A stretch of DNA of 49,008 bases from Legionella sp. (GTDB taxonomy: Bacteria; Pseudomonadota; Gammaproteobacteria; Legionellales; Legionellaceae). Shown piece by piece: positions 37,223-45,861 of the stretch. The notes below the pieces were generated by a model, which worked only from the letters and a program-made list of their open reading frames with translations, searched no databases and was not told the origin of the DNA. Each line of letters opens with the position of its first letter. Position 1 is the stretch's first letter. The DNA is taken from the NCBI GenBank assembly GCA_031291115.1, contig JARLJQ010000024.1, positions 1 to 49,008 of the forward strand, in the 5' to 3' direction. Position numbers and translations under genes: made by a program.

Positions 37223-37492
37223 ATGCGTCCGATATTCATCATCTTAATTATTACCCTGGTTGTTTTACAACATAAGCTGTGGCTGGGCGATGGGAATTTA
37301 ATTCAATGGGTCTCCCTGCAAAAAAAATTGGCTCAGCATGAACAAGAAAATAATAAGTTAGTAGCACGTAATAAAGCGCTTGAAGCAGAGACCAAAGAGC
37401 TCAAAAGTGGTGATCAAGCCCTGGAAGAACAAGCACGCCATGAATTAGGCATGATAAAATCGAATGAGGTTTATTATCAGTTTGTGGATTAA
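37223..37492 (+). CDS. ftsB: Cell division protein FtsB
   Basis: Bitopic inner-membrane protein of the FtsQLB complex. Residues 3-20 are the transmembrane helix, 25-65 a coiled coil (LQKKLAQHEQENNKLVARN), and 66-89 the FtsB tail with EEQARHELGMIKSNEVYYQ. Length 89 is normal. In most gammaproteobacteria the next gene is ispD of the MEP isoprenoid pathway; here a convergent mevalonate kinase follows. Confidence 0.95.
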   Translation: MRPIFIILIITLVVLQHKLWLGDGNLIQWVSLQKKLAQHEQENNKLVARNKALEAETKELKSGDQALEEQARHELGMIKSNEVYYQFVD

Positions 37493-37501
37493 CTGTCACT
37501 T

Positions 37502-37583
37502 GTCGTCCAGAGCGAAGCGAAGGACCTCCCATCAAATGGCACCGTGTCACATGCAGGAGGTCCTTCGCTTCGCTCTGGACGAC
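37502..37583. repeat. Dispersed hairpin repeat, perfect copy (between ftsB and mevalonate kinase)
   Basis: Perfect 28-bp inverted arms (37502-37529 and 37556-37583; GTCGTCCAGAGCGAAGCGAA at the start of the left arm) enclose a 26-nt loop with AAATGGCACCGTGTCACATG. It is the best-preserved of the copies in the window and lies between two convergent genes, 9 bases from each stop codon. Confidence 0.9.
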
Positions 37584-37591
37584 GGGGGACG

Positions 37592-38470
37592 TTAAACCGC
37601 TAGCAACTCCAACTCCTCCGGAGGTTGCTTATCCCAAAGGCTTAAAACAAAACCACCACCACCTGAGCCCGTAGGTTTTACAGCAATAGCGCCTGCGGTA
37701 GTTAACCCATCCATATGTTTCTGCAAACTCTCACTGACCAAGCCCCACTGTACAAAACAATCAGCCGCTTTATTAATTGCTTGAGCTAAATAAGACAGTG
37801 CATTATCACCACCCTGCTCTAAAGCAATTTTTGCATGCTCAACAGAGGCTATCATTTGCTCATCAAGTTGTTGTGCCAATACAGGATTTTTATCCCATAA
37901 CGTTTGTACTTGCTGAATGCAATGAGAGGTAATACCAATTTGATTGCATGAGGATAGAAAATACATCGGCTGAATCGTTTGTTTCAAGAGTTCCGTAGTT
38001 CCCGCTTTGAAATACACACCACCTTCCGCAGCCACTCCAGCAACGTCTAAGCCACTGCTTTTGCCATGAAACAGGTGCTCTAACTCTTTAGCAAAAGTAG
38101 TACACATGCTCTGATCTATCATTTTTTGCACGCAAAACCAGCGACTCATAGCCACACAAAGTGCCGCCGAAGCGCCCATGCCTACGCCAACAGGAATCGT
38201 GCTGTCTAAATGAAAATGACCGCCCAGCTGATTTAATGAACGCCCTAACAATTGCGTACCGTGCTCTAATACGCTCCAGAACAATAAATGCATGTCCGCA
38301 CCACTGCTTCCAGTGTAATCAGCACCCAGCGATTTTGATGACGCAGAATAGCTTAAAGTTAATTTTTTTTCTTTAACAGGAAATACTAAAGCTGCATGGC
38401 CTCTAACGACAGCATGCTCACCTACTAAAATCCATTTGCCATAAGTTGTTGTTTCAAAATCACAAAACAT
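37592..38470 (-). CDS. mvk: Mevalonate kinase
   Basis: GHMP-superfamily kinase, 292 residues, phosphorylating mevalonate. GKWILVGEHAVVRGHAALVF is the N-terminal motif of mevalonate kinases, PVGVGMGASAALCVA the phosphate-binding motif 2, and KPTGSGGGGFVLSLW motif 3. It overlaps mvaD by 11 bp. Its product would pass to the second GHMP kinase at 47480 (phosphomevalonate kinase) and then to MvaD. Confidence 0.9.
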   Translation of the reverse strand: MFCDFETTTYGKWILVGEHAVVRGHAALVFPVKEKKLTLSYSASSKSLGADYTGSSGADMHLLFWSVLEHGTQLLGRSLNQLGGHFHLDSTIPVGVGMGASAALCVAMSRWFCVQKMIDQSMCTTFAKELEHLFHGKSSGLDVAGVAAEGGVYFKAGTTELLKQTIQPMYFLSSCNQIGITSHCIQQVQTLWDKNPVLAQQLDEQMIASVEHAKIALEQGGDNALSYLAQAINKAADCFVQWGLVSESLQKHMDGLTTAGAIAVKPTGSGGGGFVLSLWDKQPPEELELLAV

Positions 38471-39407
38471 CGTACTTTCCTGTCAGATATTCACGCTTAA
38501 ATTCACGTGCCAGTTCAATTTGATCGGGTCGATATAATAAATGAATGTTAGGTCCTGCATCCATAGTTACGATAGGACCATCACCTTTTTTATCCCAAAA
38601 TTGTTCCAGCTCATTTAATACAGTCAAACTGTCTTCTGAGATGTAAGAAAAAGGTTCTTCGCAAGTGTTGAATAATTGATGCATGTCTTGAAATTCACGC
38701 CAGCAAATTTGATACGCACTCGTCCAATCCTGATTCGTAAATGCATTTAATAATGAGCTTAAGTTCTCTTCAGCACGCGCGCTTCGTGTTTCATAAGACT
38801 TACTGGTCTTCACGCGTTGATGTGCGTCACTGGAGGATACATCTTTTTTCTCGCCACTAATCACAATCGCTTGGTGCAGTAATTGCGGATAAGGTAAATC
38901 AATTTCGCGCACCTCATTTTCCTGCCATATAGACCAAGGAGCATAAAAAGAACGGCAAGAAGAACCAGAGCCTAAACGACTAAAATAAGCTTGCTCATCA
39001 ACAGAAGGTATGACTTTTTGAGTCAATTCAGCAAGTGCTGCGGCGGCACAACGAGTCAAGGCAGCAAAACTTGATGCAGAACTTGCCATGCCACTGCTGT
39101 GAGGAAAGTTATTACAGGACTGAACTAAAAAGCTTCCTTCGTAAGCAAAATGCTTTTTTAAACGCGCTAAATGATTAAGGAATTTTTTTTGACCCGCTGT
39201 AGATAAAGTAAATTCAGGCGCACCTGGCGTCAACAAAGGCTCCCATGCATCTTCTGGGGCATCGATTGCTTCAAGTTTTACCGTGCTTAAAAGATTATTC
39301 AGAGTATAAGAAAGCGAGGAATTGTCTGGGTTATTAGAACTGGCGTCCTTTTTACCCATATATTTTATCAAAGCAATATTAGCCGGAGCATGCGCAACCC
39401 AATGCAT
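38460..39407 (-). CDS. mvaD: Diphosphomevalonate decarboxylase
   Basis: ATP-dependent decarboxylation of diphosphomevalonate to isopentenyl diphosphate, the last mevalonate step. 315 residues. ANIALIKYMGKKD, SSGMASSASSFAALT and LGSGSSCRSFYAPW are the family's ATP and substrate motifs, and VTMDAGPNIHLLY closes the active site. The frame starts with TTG at 39428, but ATG 39407 follows AAGGAG at nine bases and is preferred. Confidence 0.95.
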   Translation of the reverse strand: MHWVAHAPANIALIKYMGKKDASSNNPDNSSLSYTLNNLLSTVKLEAIDAPEDAWEPLLTPGAPEFTLSTAGQKKFLNHLARLKKHFAYEGSFLVQSCNNFPHSSGMASSASSFAALTRCAAAALAELTQKVIPSVDEQAYFSRLGSGSSCRSFYAPWSIWQENEVREIDLPYPQLLHQAIVISGEKKDVSSSDAHQRVKTSKSYETRSARAEENLSSLLNAFTNQDWTSAYQICWREFQDMHQLFNTCEEPFSYISEDSLTVLNELEQFWDKKGDGPIVTMDAGPNIHLLYRPDQIELAREFKREYLTGKYDVL

Positions 39408-39522
39408 AATGGCTCTCCTTGGAATCAATGTTCTGGTGCGTCATACCAAAATTTATTTTATTTGTAACTGAAAAGGACAACTCGTAAGACGCACAAGCAC
39501 TGTTGGCAAACCTCTAGTTACC

Positions 39523-39554
39523 AGGGTCTGTTGACCTTCTCGTCAACAGACCCT
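39523..39554. repeat. MITE-like minimal hairpin
   Basis: A perfect 13-bp inverted repeat AGGGTCTGTTGAC / GTCAACAGACCCT with 6-nt loop CTTCTC. The arm is the same as the termini of the element at 45862-46004, so this is its minimal remnant; it may end the cpoB transcript, whose stop lies eight bases away. Confidence 0.7.
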
Positions 39555-39561
39555 TATCTTT

Positions 39562-40488
39562 TTATATTATTTGTAATTTAGAGCTAGCCAGTTGCGCTGT
39601 AGGCGAGTTAGGATAAGCTCTGACTACTTGTTGCAAGAATTTTCTTGCTTCATCTTTATTACCCATAGCCGCATAGGCATAACCTACTTTCAGCATGCTC
39701 GCAGCAGATTTACTTGAAGTAGGAAACTGCTGTAATACCAAATTAAAATGTTCTATCGATTTTGCATAATCCTTTTTAACTAAATACAACTCGCCCAGCC
39801 AATATTGCGCGTTCGCTGTATAACCACCTCGAGGATATTTTTGTGCAAAAGTGTTCATTGCATTTATTGCGTCATCATAACGCTTGCTTGTTACTAATTC
39901 ATATGCAGCCAAATAGCTGATTTGTTCGTCAGCAGGGTTCGCTCTGGAAACCGGATTAACGGGTGCAGGCACTGGTGCTGGTGTAGTTGCTGTTTTAGTT
40001 ACAGCTGGTGGTGTTCTAGATCCAGAATCCAAATCTAATGAAGGTTTATTTGCAGCGACCTTGGAAGACGCATTGCCACCTAAACGTGCATCCAAATCTT
40101 TATAAAAAGCAACTTGTTGTTGCTGCAATAATTTTAAATCATGTGCTTGTACTTCTAACTGACCACGAAGCTCTTGCACTTCTTGTTGCAAACTTTGAAT
40201 TTTAGCAATCAGTGTCGCGCTATTTTTAGTGCTGTTTGCCTGATCATCACGAGCAAGTGCCGGTCCCTCGTCATCGGGATACACATCATTAGGATAATGG
40301 TCATTGCGCGCAGTTACTATAGGTGCTTCATTGTACTTAGATTGAGCAACAGGCGCATCATACGCCTGTTGTCCATCTACAATTGCAAAATTATCACTAT
40401 CATCAACAACAGGAGCCTCTGACCAAGCGATCAAAGGAAGGAAGATCATAAAACCTGCCGCGATAATGTGTTTTTTGCAATGGATCAT
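39562..40488 (-). CDS. cpoB: CpoB (YbgF), periplasmic cell-division coordinator
   Basis: Links outer-membrane constriction by Tol-Pal with peptidoglycan synthesis. Signal peptide 1-23 (MIHCKKHIIAAGFMIFLPL), a coiled coil near 80-120 (KIQSLQQEVQELRGQLEVQ), a proline-rich linker (160-180), and tetratricopeptide-like repeats in the last 120 residues (RYDDAINAMNTFAQKYP, YAKSIEHFNLVLQQFP, DEARKFLQQVVRAYP). The start overlaps the pal stop (ATGA), as in many genomes. Confidence 0.94.
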   Translation of the reverse strand: MIHCKKHIIAAGFMIFLPLIAWSEAPVVDDSDNFAIVDGQQAYDAPVAQSKYNEAPIVTARNDHYPNDVYPDDEGPALARDDQANSTKNSATLIAKIQSLQQEVQELRGQLEVQAHDLKLLQQQQVAFYKDLDARLGGNASSKVAANKPSLDLDSGSRTPPAVTKTATTPAPVPAPVNPVSRANPADEQISYLAAYELVTSKRYDDAINAMNTFAQKYPRGGYTANAQYWLGELYLVKKDYAKSIEHFNLVLQQFPTSSKSAASMLKVGYAYAAMGNKDEARKFLQQVVRAYPNSPTAQLASSKLQII

Positions 40489-41012
40489 CTTGTAGCCTCA
40501 TATGTAAATTCAACACGTCGATTTTGAGCATGCGACGCATCATCATGTCCTAAGTTAATTGGACGTTCTTTGCCGTAACTAACAACACGGATTTGTTGTC
40601 TGTTTACACCAGCCATACGTAAAATATCAGCAACTGTGTTTGCACGATGCTCACCTAGAGCTACGTTATATTCACGGCTACCACGCTCATCCGTATGGCC
40701 AGCAACTAAAACATGAGCACCAGAATGTGACTTCAAGTATTCAGCCTGAGCATTAACAGATGGCAGATATTTTGGGTTCAAATTACTGTCATCATAGGAG
40801 AATAAGTATAATTGGTTATGAGGTGCTTGAGTAGTATAAGACTCACCAGCTTCTTGGCCAGCAAAATGAGTAAACTGTCCTAGACCTTGAGCAGAAGCAC
40901 CTGCATCACCCATACCTGCTCCATCAGCACTACCTGGTGCTTTAGAACAAGCAGCAACAAATAAAACGCTTGCTGCAAGCAGACCTAATTTACAAACTGA
41001 TCCTGCTTTCAT
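40485..41012 (-). CDS. pal: Peptidoglycan-associated lipoprotein Pal
   Basis: Outer-membrane lipoprotein with an OmpA-like peptidoglycan-binding domain. Lipobox VAAC (Cys22 from the chosen start), linker, then domain with AGHTDERGSREYNVALGEHR and the terminal AQNRRVEFTY; these are the diaminopimelate-binding residues' region. The frame starts at TTG 41018, but ATG 41012 has AAGGAG seven bases upstream. tolB, usually directly upstream, is not here. Confidence 0.96.
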   Translation of the reverse strand: MKAGSVCKLGLLAASVLFVAACSKAPGSADGAGMGDAGASAQGLGQFTHFAGQEAGESYTTQAPHNQLYLFSYDDSNLNPKYLPSVNAQAEYLKSHSGAHVLVAGHTDERGSREYNVALGEHRANTVADILRMAGVNRQQIRVVSYGKERPINLGHDDASHAQNRRVEFTYEATR

Positions 41013-41155
41013 TCTCAATCTCCTTTATTCTTTTTTATTATTGGAAAATTCACGAAATCCCCATTTAGGGCTCTTGGGGGCACATTGTACAATTGTTTTT
41101 ATTTTTTGGCTACAGGCCAGAGATTGAACTGAGGGTATATATTGATTATTAACCT

Positions 41156-41238
41156 GTCATCCTGAGCGTAGCCGAAGGACCTCCCATCAGTTGGCTCCAA
41201 GCCACATTCAGGAGGTCCTTCGCTTCGCTCTGGATGAC
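41156..41238. repeat. Dispersed hairpin repeat, full copy (upstream of pal)
   Basis: Left arm GTCATCCTGAGCGTAGCCGA and right arm TCGCTTCGCTCTGGATGAC are inverted with a loop containing TTGGCTCCAAGCCACATT. It follows the stop codon of the lipoprotein gene by 8 bases and so may end the Mla transcript. Confidence 0.85.
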
Positions 41239-41246
41239 GTCGCGGA

Positions 41247-41846
41247 TTAGCGCTTTATATGCGACACCACAAAATCAGACAATATCGCCGTAAATTGATT
41301 ACTTGCCTTGTTTGCAGCAACTACACCACCATAAGGCGTATCAGTAAGACATGGAACCTGTTGGCTAATCACTTGTGATGCAATCACCTTATTGTCTTCA
41401 ACACGCGTCAAGACCACTTTGGCAGAAAACTCCAGAACGCTTGGTTTTCTAAGAAAATTTTGCTTCAATGATAATAATTGCGTATCTAAACGATAATCCG
41501 CACCCTGGCTGTAAGTACTCGACATCACCGCATTAAAAAATCCTGTTTTTTGCAGACTTTGTACAATCAAAGGATAAAGCATATCACCTGGCGGATTGGT
41601 CCAGCTGTTTTTAGTAAAGCTTTCAATTTGAAAAGGTTTTATCACATAAAGCATTTGATCAGTCTGATAACCCGCTACAGCTTCTGGTGCAGTTACCCAT
41701 ATAGACACATGTCGTGAATGAGGTACAAACCGTTTACTGCTGTATGCATTCAATTGGTATTGATTAGACACCGGTAGCTTAACCGGTGAGCAAGCAACAA
41801 GCGCCAAAGCGATACAACTTACTAGCAAAGAAGTCGATATTCTCAT
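41247..41846 (-). CDS. ABC-type transport auxiliary lipoprotein (PqiC/DUF330-like)
   Basis: 199 residues, signal with lipobox LVAC (Cys19), then a domain of the ABC_trans_aux type ([51 protein letters not shown]). It is the last gene of the MCE lipid-transport operon, 3 bases after mlaD, and probably forms the outer-membrane end of the periplasmic lipid path in place of MlaA or MlaC. Confidence 0.88.
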   Translation of the reverse strand: MRISTSLLVSCIALALVACSPVKLPVSNQYQLNAYSSKRFVPHSRHVSIWVTAPEAVAGYQTDQMLYVIKPFQIESFTKNSWTNPPGDMLYPLIVQSLQKTGFFNAVMSSTYSQGADYRLDTQLLSLKQNFLRKPSVLEFSAKVVLTRVEDNKVIASQVISQQVPCLTDTPYGGVVAANKASNQFTAILSDFVVSHIKR

Positions 41847-41849
41847 TAT

Positions 41850-42773
41850 TTATTCTCCAGGCCCAGGTTTTGGCGCCGCATTTCCACGAATAAGTACAGA
41901 TGGATTTTGACGCATTTCACTACTGACCTTCTCAAGATTCGCTGAAATATTATTTAATCGTCGCAACAAAATTGCTGCCGGTGCAAGTGTTTCCTGGGAC
42001 ATTTTATCCAGAGTCGATCTACCTGTTCCCATGGTTTTTGACACACTGGTTCCTGCCTTGCTTAAGTTATCAGCCATCACATTAAATTTAGCAACGCCAG
42101 ACTCCAGCTCTTTAAACATTTTTGGAAAATTACGACTGGCTTGGGCAAGATTATCTAAAAAAACATTCGCATTTTTGATACTCGCAGTCAAATCTTTACT
42201 GTTATTTGCAACAACAGTAGTTAACTCTTCTGTATTGGCCAATATTTTGGTTATATGCTTTGCATTTTCTTCATTAAATATATGCTGAGCCTGAACACTG
42301 ACATTATTCACACTCTCAGAGACTTCTTTTAAAAGACTATCTAATTGATTAAATAAAGAGGGGCGTGCCGGAATCACAGGATAAGGTTCGCCAGGCATTT
42401 TAACCAAAGGCGTCAAATCAGCAGAACCTGCCGATAAACCAATATGGGTAACACCTGTAATCCCTTGAGAGATTAAAGTTGCTGCCGTACTTGTTGTAAT
42501 GGGTGTACCCTCTTCAATGGCTAAGGTAATTTCCACTTGCCGAGGATCATTTCTATTAAGCTTTATTTCTTTAACATAACCTACCTGCACGCCATTGTAT
42601 TTAACCGGTGCATCCTTACTTAACCCAGAAGCCGCTTCATGTAAATACACGGTATACAAAGAATAGCTTTTCTGGTTAAAACCTACGGATAACCACAGCA
42701 TAGCTGATAAAAGCCCTACTAATAATATAAGTACGACCACACCTACGATAGTGTAGTTGGTTTTTGCTTCCAA
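41850..42773 (-). CDS. mlaD: MlaD-type MCE-domain protein
   Basis: Periplasmic lipid-binding ring protein anchored by an N-terminal helix (IVGVVVLILLVGLLSAMLWL). The MCE domain is at about 38-115 (GLSKDAPVKYNGVQVGYV), followed by a long helical region (150-290) likely to form a tunnel, and a proline/glycine tail. Start is TTG at 42773: MEAKTNYTIVG matches the usual N-terminus and AGGAG stands nine bases upstream, so an unusual but real TTG start. Confidence 0.9.
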   Translation of the reverse strand: MEAKTNYTIVGVVVLILLVGLLSAMLWLSVGFNQKSYSLYTVYLHEAASGLSKDAPVKYNGVQVGYVKEIKLNRNDPRQVEITLAIEEGTPITTSTAATLISQGITGVTHIGLSAGSADLTPLVKMPGEPYPVIPARPSLFNQLDSLLKEVSESVNNVSVQAQHIFNEENAKHITKILANTEELTTVVANNSKDLTASIKNANVFLDNLAQASRNFPKMFKELESGVAKFNVMADNLSKAGTSVSKTMGTGRSTLDKMSQETLAPAAILLRRLNNISANLEKVSSEMRQNPSVLIRGNAAPKPGPGE

Positions 42774-42796
42774 AGAACTTATCTCCTGTGCCTCAG

Positions 42797-43534
42797 TTAT
42801 ACATGACTAAAATAATCAACAATCATTTTATTTTTATTCTTCATGAGCTCTTTAATAGGTTCAACACTGATAATACGCCCTTCGCCAATAAAGGCGACTC
42901 GATCCGTTGTACGTTTCAAAGACTCAATATCATGACTTACCATCACAATAGTAAGGTTTAGTGAGTTTCTTAAAAAAACAACTAAATCATCAAAAAGACG
43001 CGCACTGTGTGGATCCAAACCGGTAGTCGGCTCATCAAGAAATAAGAGTTCTGGATCCATAGCGATTGCACGAGCAGCAGCCGCTCTTCGCTGCATTCCG
43101 CCACTTAACTCAGAAGGCAGTTTATTTCCAGCCTCTTTGGGCAAACCCACCAAAGCAATTTTTAATAAAGCCAACTCACGCATGAATTCAGGAGCAAGAT
43201 TAGTAAATTCCTGCATAGGAAACATCACATTTTCCAAAACAGTCATCGACGAAAATAAAGCGCTGTGCTGAAATAACATACCCCATCGACGCCGCAGTAA
43301 AAAAGACTGGTGTGCGTCAAGATGACTGAGATCCTGACCAAATACCTTAATAGTACCAGCTGTCGGTTTTAATAACATCAGCAAACTGCGTAATATCGTA
43401 GTTTTTCCGCTTCCAGAACCACCAATAATCGCCAGGATTTCACCTTTTTCTACAGTCAGATTAATGTTTGTATGCACCCATTGGTTGCCAAGATAATTTT
43501 TCATCCCTTTAATTTCGATAACAGGTTCGCTCAT
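42797..43534 (-). CDS. mlaF: MlaF-type ABC ATPase
   Basis: ATPase driving the MCE transporter. Walker A GGSGSGKT at 38-45, signature LSGGMQRR at 143-150, Walker B LLFLDEP at 163-169, and switch His in MVSHD. Directly adjacent to mlaE (0 bp) and 23 bp before mlaD. Confidence 0.95.
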   Translation of the reverse strand: MSEPVIEIKGMKNYLGNQWVHTNINLTVEKGEILAIIGGSGSGKTTILRSLLMLLKPTAGTIKVFGQDLSHLDAHQSFLLRRRWGMLFQHSALFSSMTVLENVMFPMQEFTNLAPEFMRELALLKIALVGLPKEAGNKLPSELSGGMQRRAAAARAIAMDPELLFLDEPTTGLDPHSARLFDDLVVFLRNSLNLTIVMVSHDIESLKRTTDRVAFIGEGRIISVEPIKELMKNKNKMIVDYFSHV

Positions 43535-44662
43535 CTATAAACGCATCCAGCTGTATATAACCGAATAAATGGCATCGGCAATAATAATCAAAAACAAAGA
43601 CTGAACCACGCTTTTAGTAGTCTGGCTGCCAATACCATTTTCTGTACCAGCCTCCACACGAAACCCTTGATAACAACCCACTAAAGCAATCAGCAAAGCA
43701 AAAGCAGGTGCTTTATAAAGACCTAAACGCAACTGAGAGATTCCTACAGATTCTCTTAATCGCTGCAAAAAATCAATAAAACCAATATGTAACATATTAT
43801 TAGCCATTATCATCGAGCCTAAAACACTAAAAATATCAGACCAAAAAATTAATAGAGGGAACACAATTAATAAAGCCCAAACTTTAGGTAAGACTAATAA
43901 TTCGGTGGGTGACAAACCCATTGTTAACAAGGCATCAATTTCTTCATTGACTTTCATACTACCAAGCTGCGCTGTAAAGGCAGAGCTTGTTCGACCGGCC
44001 ACAATAATTGCAGTAATTAAGGGCGCAAACTCACGAAAAATGGCCATGCCTGATAAATAGGCGATAAAATTATTAGCGCCGTAGGTGCTTAGCTGCAATC
44101 CCATTTGATAAGCCAAAACAACACCAATCAAAAAGGAAAGTAAGGCAAGAATAGGCAAGGCTTTTATGCCTGCTGAATTTATATTGGAGATAATACTGGC
44201 TAATTGAATTCGGCGAAGATCGCCAAAGGTTTCAAACACCTTACTGGCTATATCCCCTATCAGAATAATAAGGCCATCAACCTGCAGTAATTTGTTTTCT
44301 GTTTCTTTGCCTAATTGGTAAAAAAAGTTTTTTTTAGGAGATGGTGGTACCTGGTAATTTAAGGAGTCTTGCTTTTCTTGAATTAAGTCCAAAAGCTGGC
44401 GCTGTTTTTCAGAAAAATTCACTAATTCGACTTGATTGTCTTTTTGTTTTAAGATATCAACGCATTGAAGCAGCGCTAAAGCACCAGCACTATCAAATTG
44501 GCTTATCCCTTCTCCACTTACTGTAATTTTTTGCGTTTCAGGCAAGTCAGAGTCTGTGAATTTTTTTAACAGGTTTCCAACATCAATAACCGACCAAATG
44601 CCAGAGCATTGAAACGAGGCAAGATCTTTGTCAAAGGTGATTTGTGCGCTATTGGCTACCAT
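43535..44662 (-). CDS. mlaE: MlaE permease with N-terminal STAS (MlaB-like) domain
   Basis: 375 residues. The first 100 form a STAS domain (ITVSGEGISQFDSAGALALLQ), the role played by the separate MlaB in E. coli. The permease part, from about residue 125, has ALLSFLIGVVLAYQMGLQL, the coupling segment with GRTSSAFTAQLGSMKVNEEIDAL and LLVLPKVWALL. Operon order is mlaBE fusion, mlaF, mlaD, lipoprotein. Confidence 0.94.
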   Translation of the reverse strand: MVANSAQITFDKDLASFQCSGIWSVIDVGNLLKKFTDSDLPETQKITVSGEGISQFDSAGALALLQCVDILKQKDNQVELVNFSEKQRQLLDLIQEKQDSLNYQVPPSPKKNFFYQLGKETENKLLQVDGLIILIGDIASKVFETFGDLRRIQLASIISNINSAGIKALPILALLSFLIGVVLAYQMGLQLSTYGANNFIAYLSGMAIFREFAPLITAIIVAGRTSSAFTAQLGSMKVNEEIDALLTMGLSPTELLVLPKVWALLIVFPLLIFWSDIFSVLGSMIMANNMLHIGFIDFLQRLRESVGISQLRLGLYKAPAFALLIALVGCYQGFRVEAGTENGIGSQTTKSVVQSLFLIIIADAIYSVIYSWMRL

Positions 44663-44760
44663 AGTTTTATTTTATTTAAAAATTACTCCAAGAATAATAC
44701 GAATATTCCTAAAGCGCAAAACGAATAGTTTATAGTAACACACTAATATTATTTTGGGGG

Positions 44761-44796
44761 TTTCACCTGAATTATAAGTTTATAATTCAGGTGAAA
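44761..44796. terminator. Perfect 14-bp hairpin, 3' end of hypothetical gene
   Basis: TTTCACCTGAATTA pairs with TAATTCAGGTGAAA around TAAGTTTA. It starts five bases past the stop of the minus-strand gene at 44802. No T-run follows on that strand, so it may act as a processing or stability element. Confidence 0.6.
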
Positions 44797-44801
44797 AATG
44801 A

Positions 44802-45551
44802 TTAAGCCGATGCTGCGACGACTGCTTGAGCTGTTTCATCAAGGTCATTAAGCACTTTAGCTGAATCAGTTTGTACTTGAACTTTAAAGAACGTTAATTG
44901 TTTATTCTTTATTGAACTATATATAGTACCTGCAGCATGAACTATACCCAGCGTACCAATAAATACAGCCAAATTAATTAACGCCTCTTTCCAACCACGG
45001 TGTTCGTGTAATGTTTTTACTTCAGGACTAGTCTGTTCGTTTAGAACGCCTTTACTTGCGGTTTTAAAACTTTCTAAATCGCCATCTTGAATGAATTGAT
45101 CTATGAGATGTGTCATTTCCATAAAAATATTGTTTGCTGCGTTGGCGGCTGCTTGATTGCAGGCTTTACCACTAAAACCAAAACTATCGCATTTAAGATT
45201 AAGAAAAGCCATACGCTGTATTACCTCTTCCATTTGCAGCATTCTAATCTCGTGAGTTGCATCGTCACTAAGCGGAGCTTCTGCTGGAACAACAACCGAT
45301 GCAGGAAATTTATTCTTTAGGTCTGAAATCAATCCTTCTATGCGCACCTTAGCGGCATTCAATTCTTTGTATTGATTTTCCTTTAAATTATTAGGAAGAA
45401 CAAAAAATGACTTCTTTTGTTGATCGCGGTACTTGCTCAACACACTATCAAGTTGCTCTCGAGATTCACATTTAATTAATCTTATTTCATATCTTGCGTA
45501 TCGCACCAACATATCATTATATTTTTTCACAGCTGCTTCATTCTTAGCCAT
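44802..45551 (-). CDS. Hypothetical helical protein, effector-like
   Basis: 249 residues with no signal peptide. Residues 1-190 are mostly charged helices with coiled-coil character; about 190-215 (KEALINLAVFIGTLGIVHAAGTIY) is a single hydrophobic segment or tight hairpin; the tail has QTDSAKVLNDLDETAQAVV. A combination of HRGWK, a hydrophobic segment and a F/TDSAK tail recurs, as I remember, at the C-termini of various Legionella proteins of unknown role, several thought to be Dot/Icm substrates. It is not part of the Mla operon (139-bp gap with a hairpin). Function unknown. Confidence 0.6.
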   Translation of the reverse strand: MAKNEAAVKKYNDMLVRYARYEIRLIKCESREQLDSVLSKYRDQQKKSFFVLPNNLKENQYKELNAAKVRIEGLISDLKNKFPASVVVPAEAPLSDDATHEIRMLQMEEVIQRMAFLNLKCDSFGFSGKACNQAAANAANNIFMEMTHLIDQFIQDGDLESFKTASKGVLNEQTSPEVKTLHEHRGWKEALINLAVFIGTLGIVHAAGTIYSSIKNKQLTFFKVQVQTDSAKVLNDLDETAQAVVAASA

Positions 45552-45668
45552 AGTTCACTCCAGTAACTAACACCCAATAAGAGCGCATAATTTACACTAA
45601 AACCAAAAAAAAGGACAATATTTGCGTGCTGAAAATACAAACAACGACATTTAATCATACACCTTGCA

Positions 45669-45853
45669 TTGATTTTAGGTTAAGATACTGTATATCTAAC
45701 ATCATTAAGGTAGCGCTTAATAAACAGGTTCTTTAGCACTCCCACAGAATCAACTTCACCTCAAAACATGGCAAAAAAAGATGATACATTTGTATCTGAA
45801 CTGATTTAAAAATAATAGGGGCAGCCCTAACAGTTGCTCCTTGTTTTTTATTT
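45669..45853 (+). ncRNA. Candidate small RNA with promoter and terminator
   Basis: TTGATT (45669-45674) and TATATC (45691-45696) are separated by 16 bp. A hairpin GGGGCAGC / GTTGCTCC (45818-45840, 7-nt loop, two G-T pairs) followed by TTGTTTTTTATTT forms a good terminator with no gene upstream. The predicted transcript would be about 150 nt. This is a prediction from punctuation only. Confidence 0.35.
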
Positions 45854-45861
45854 AAATAATT

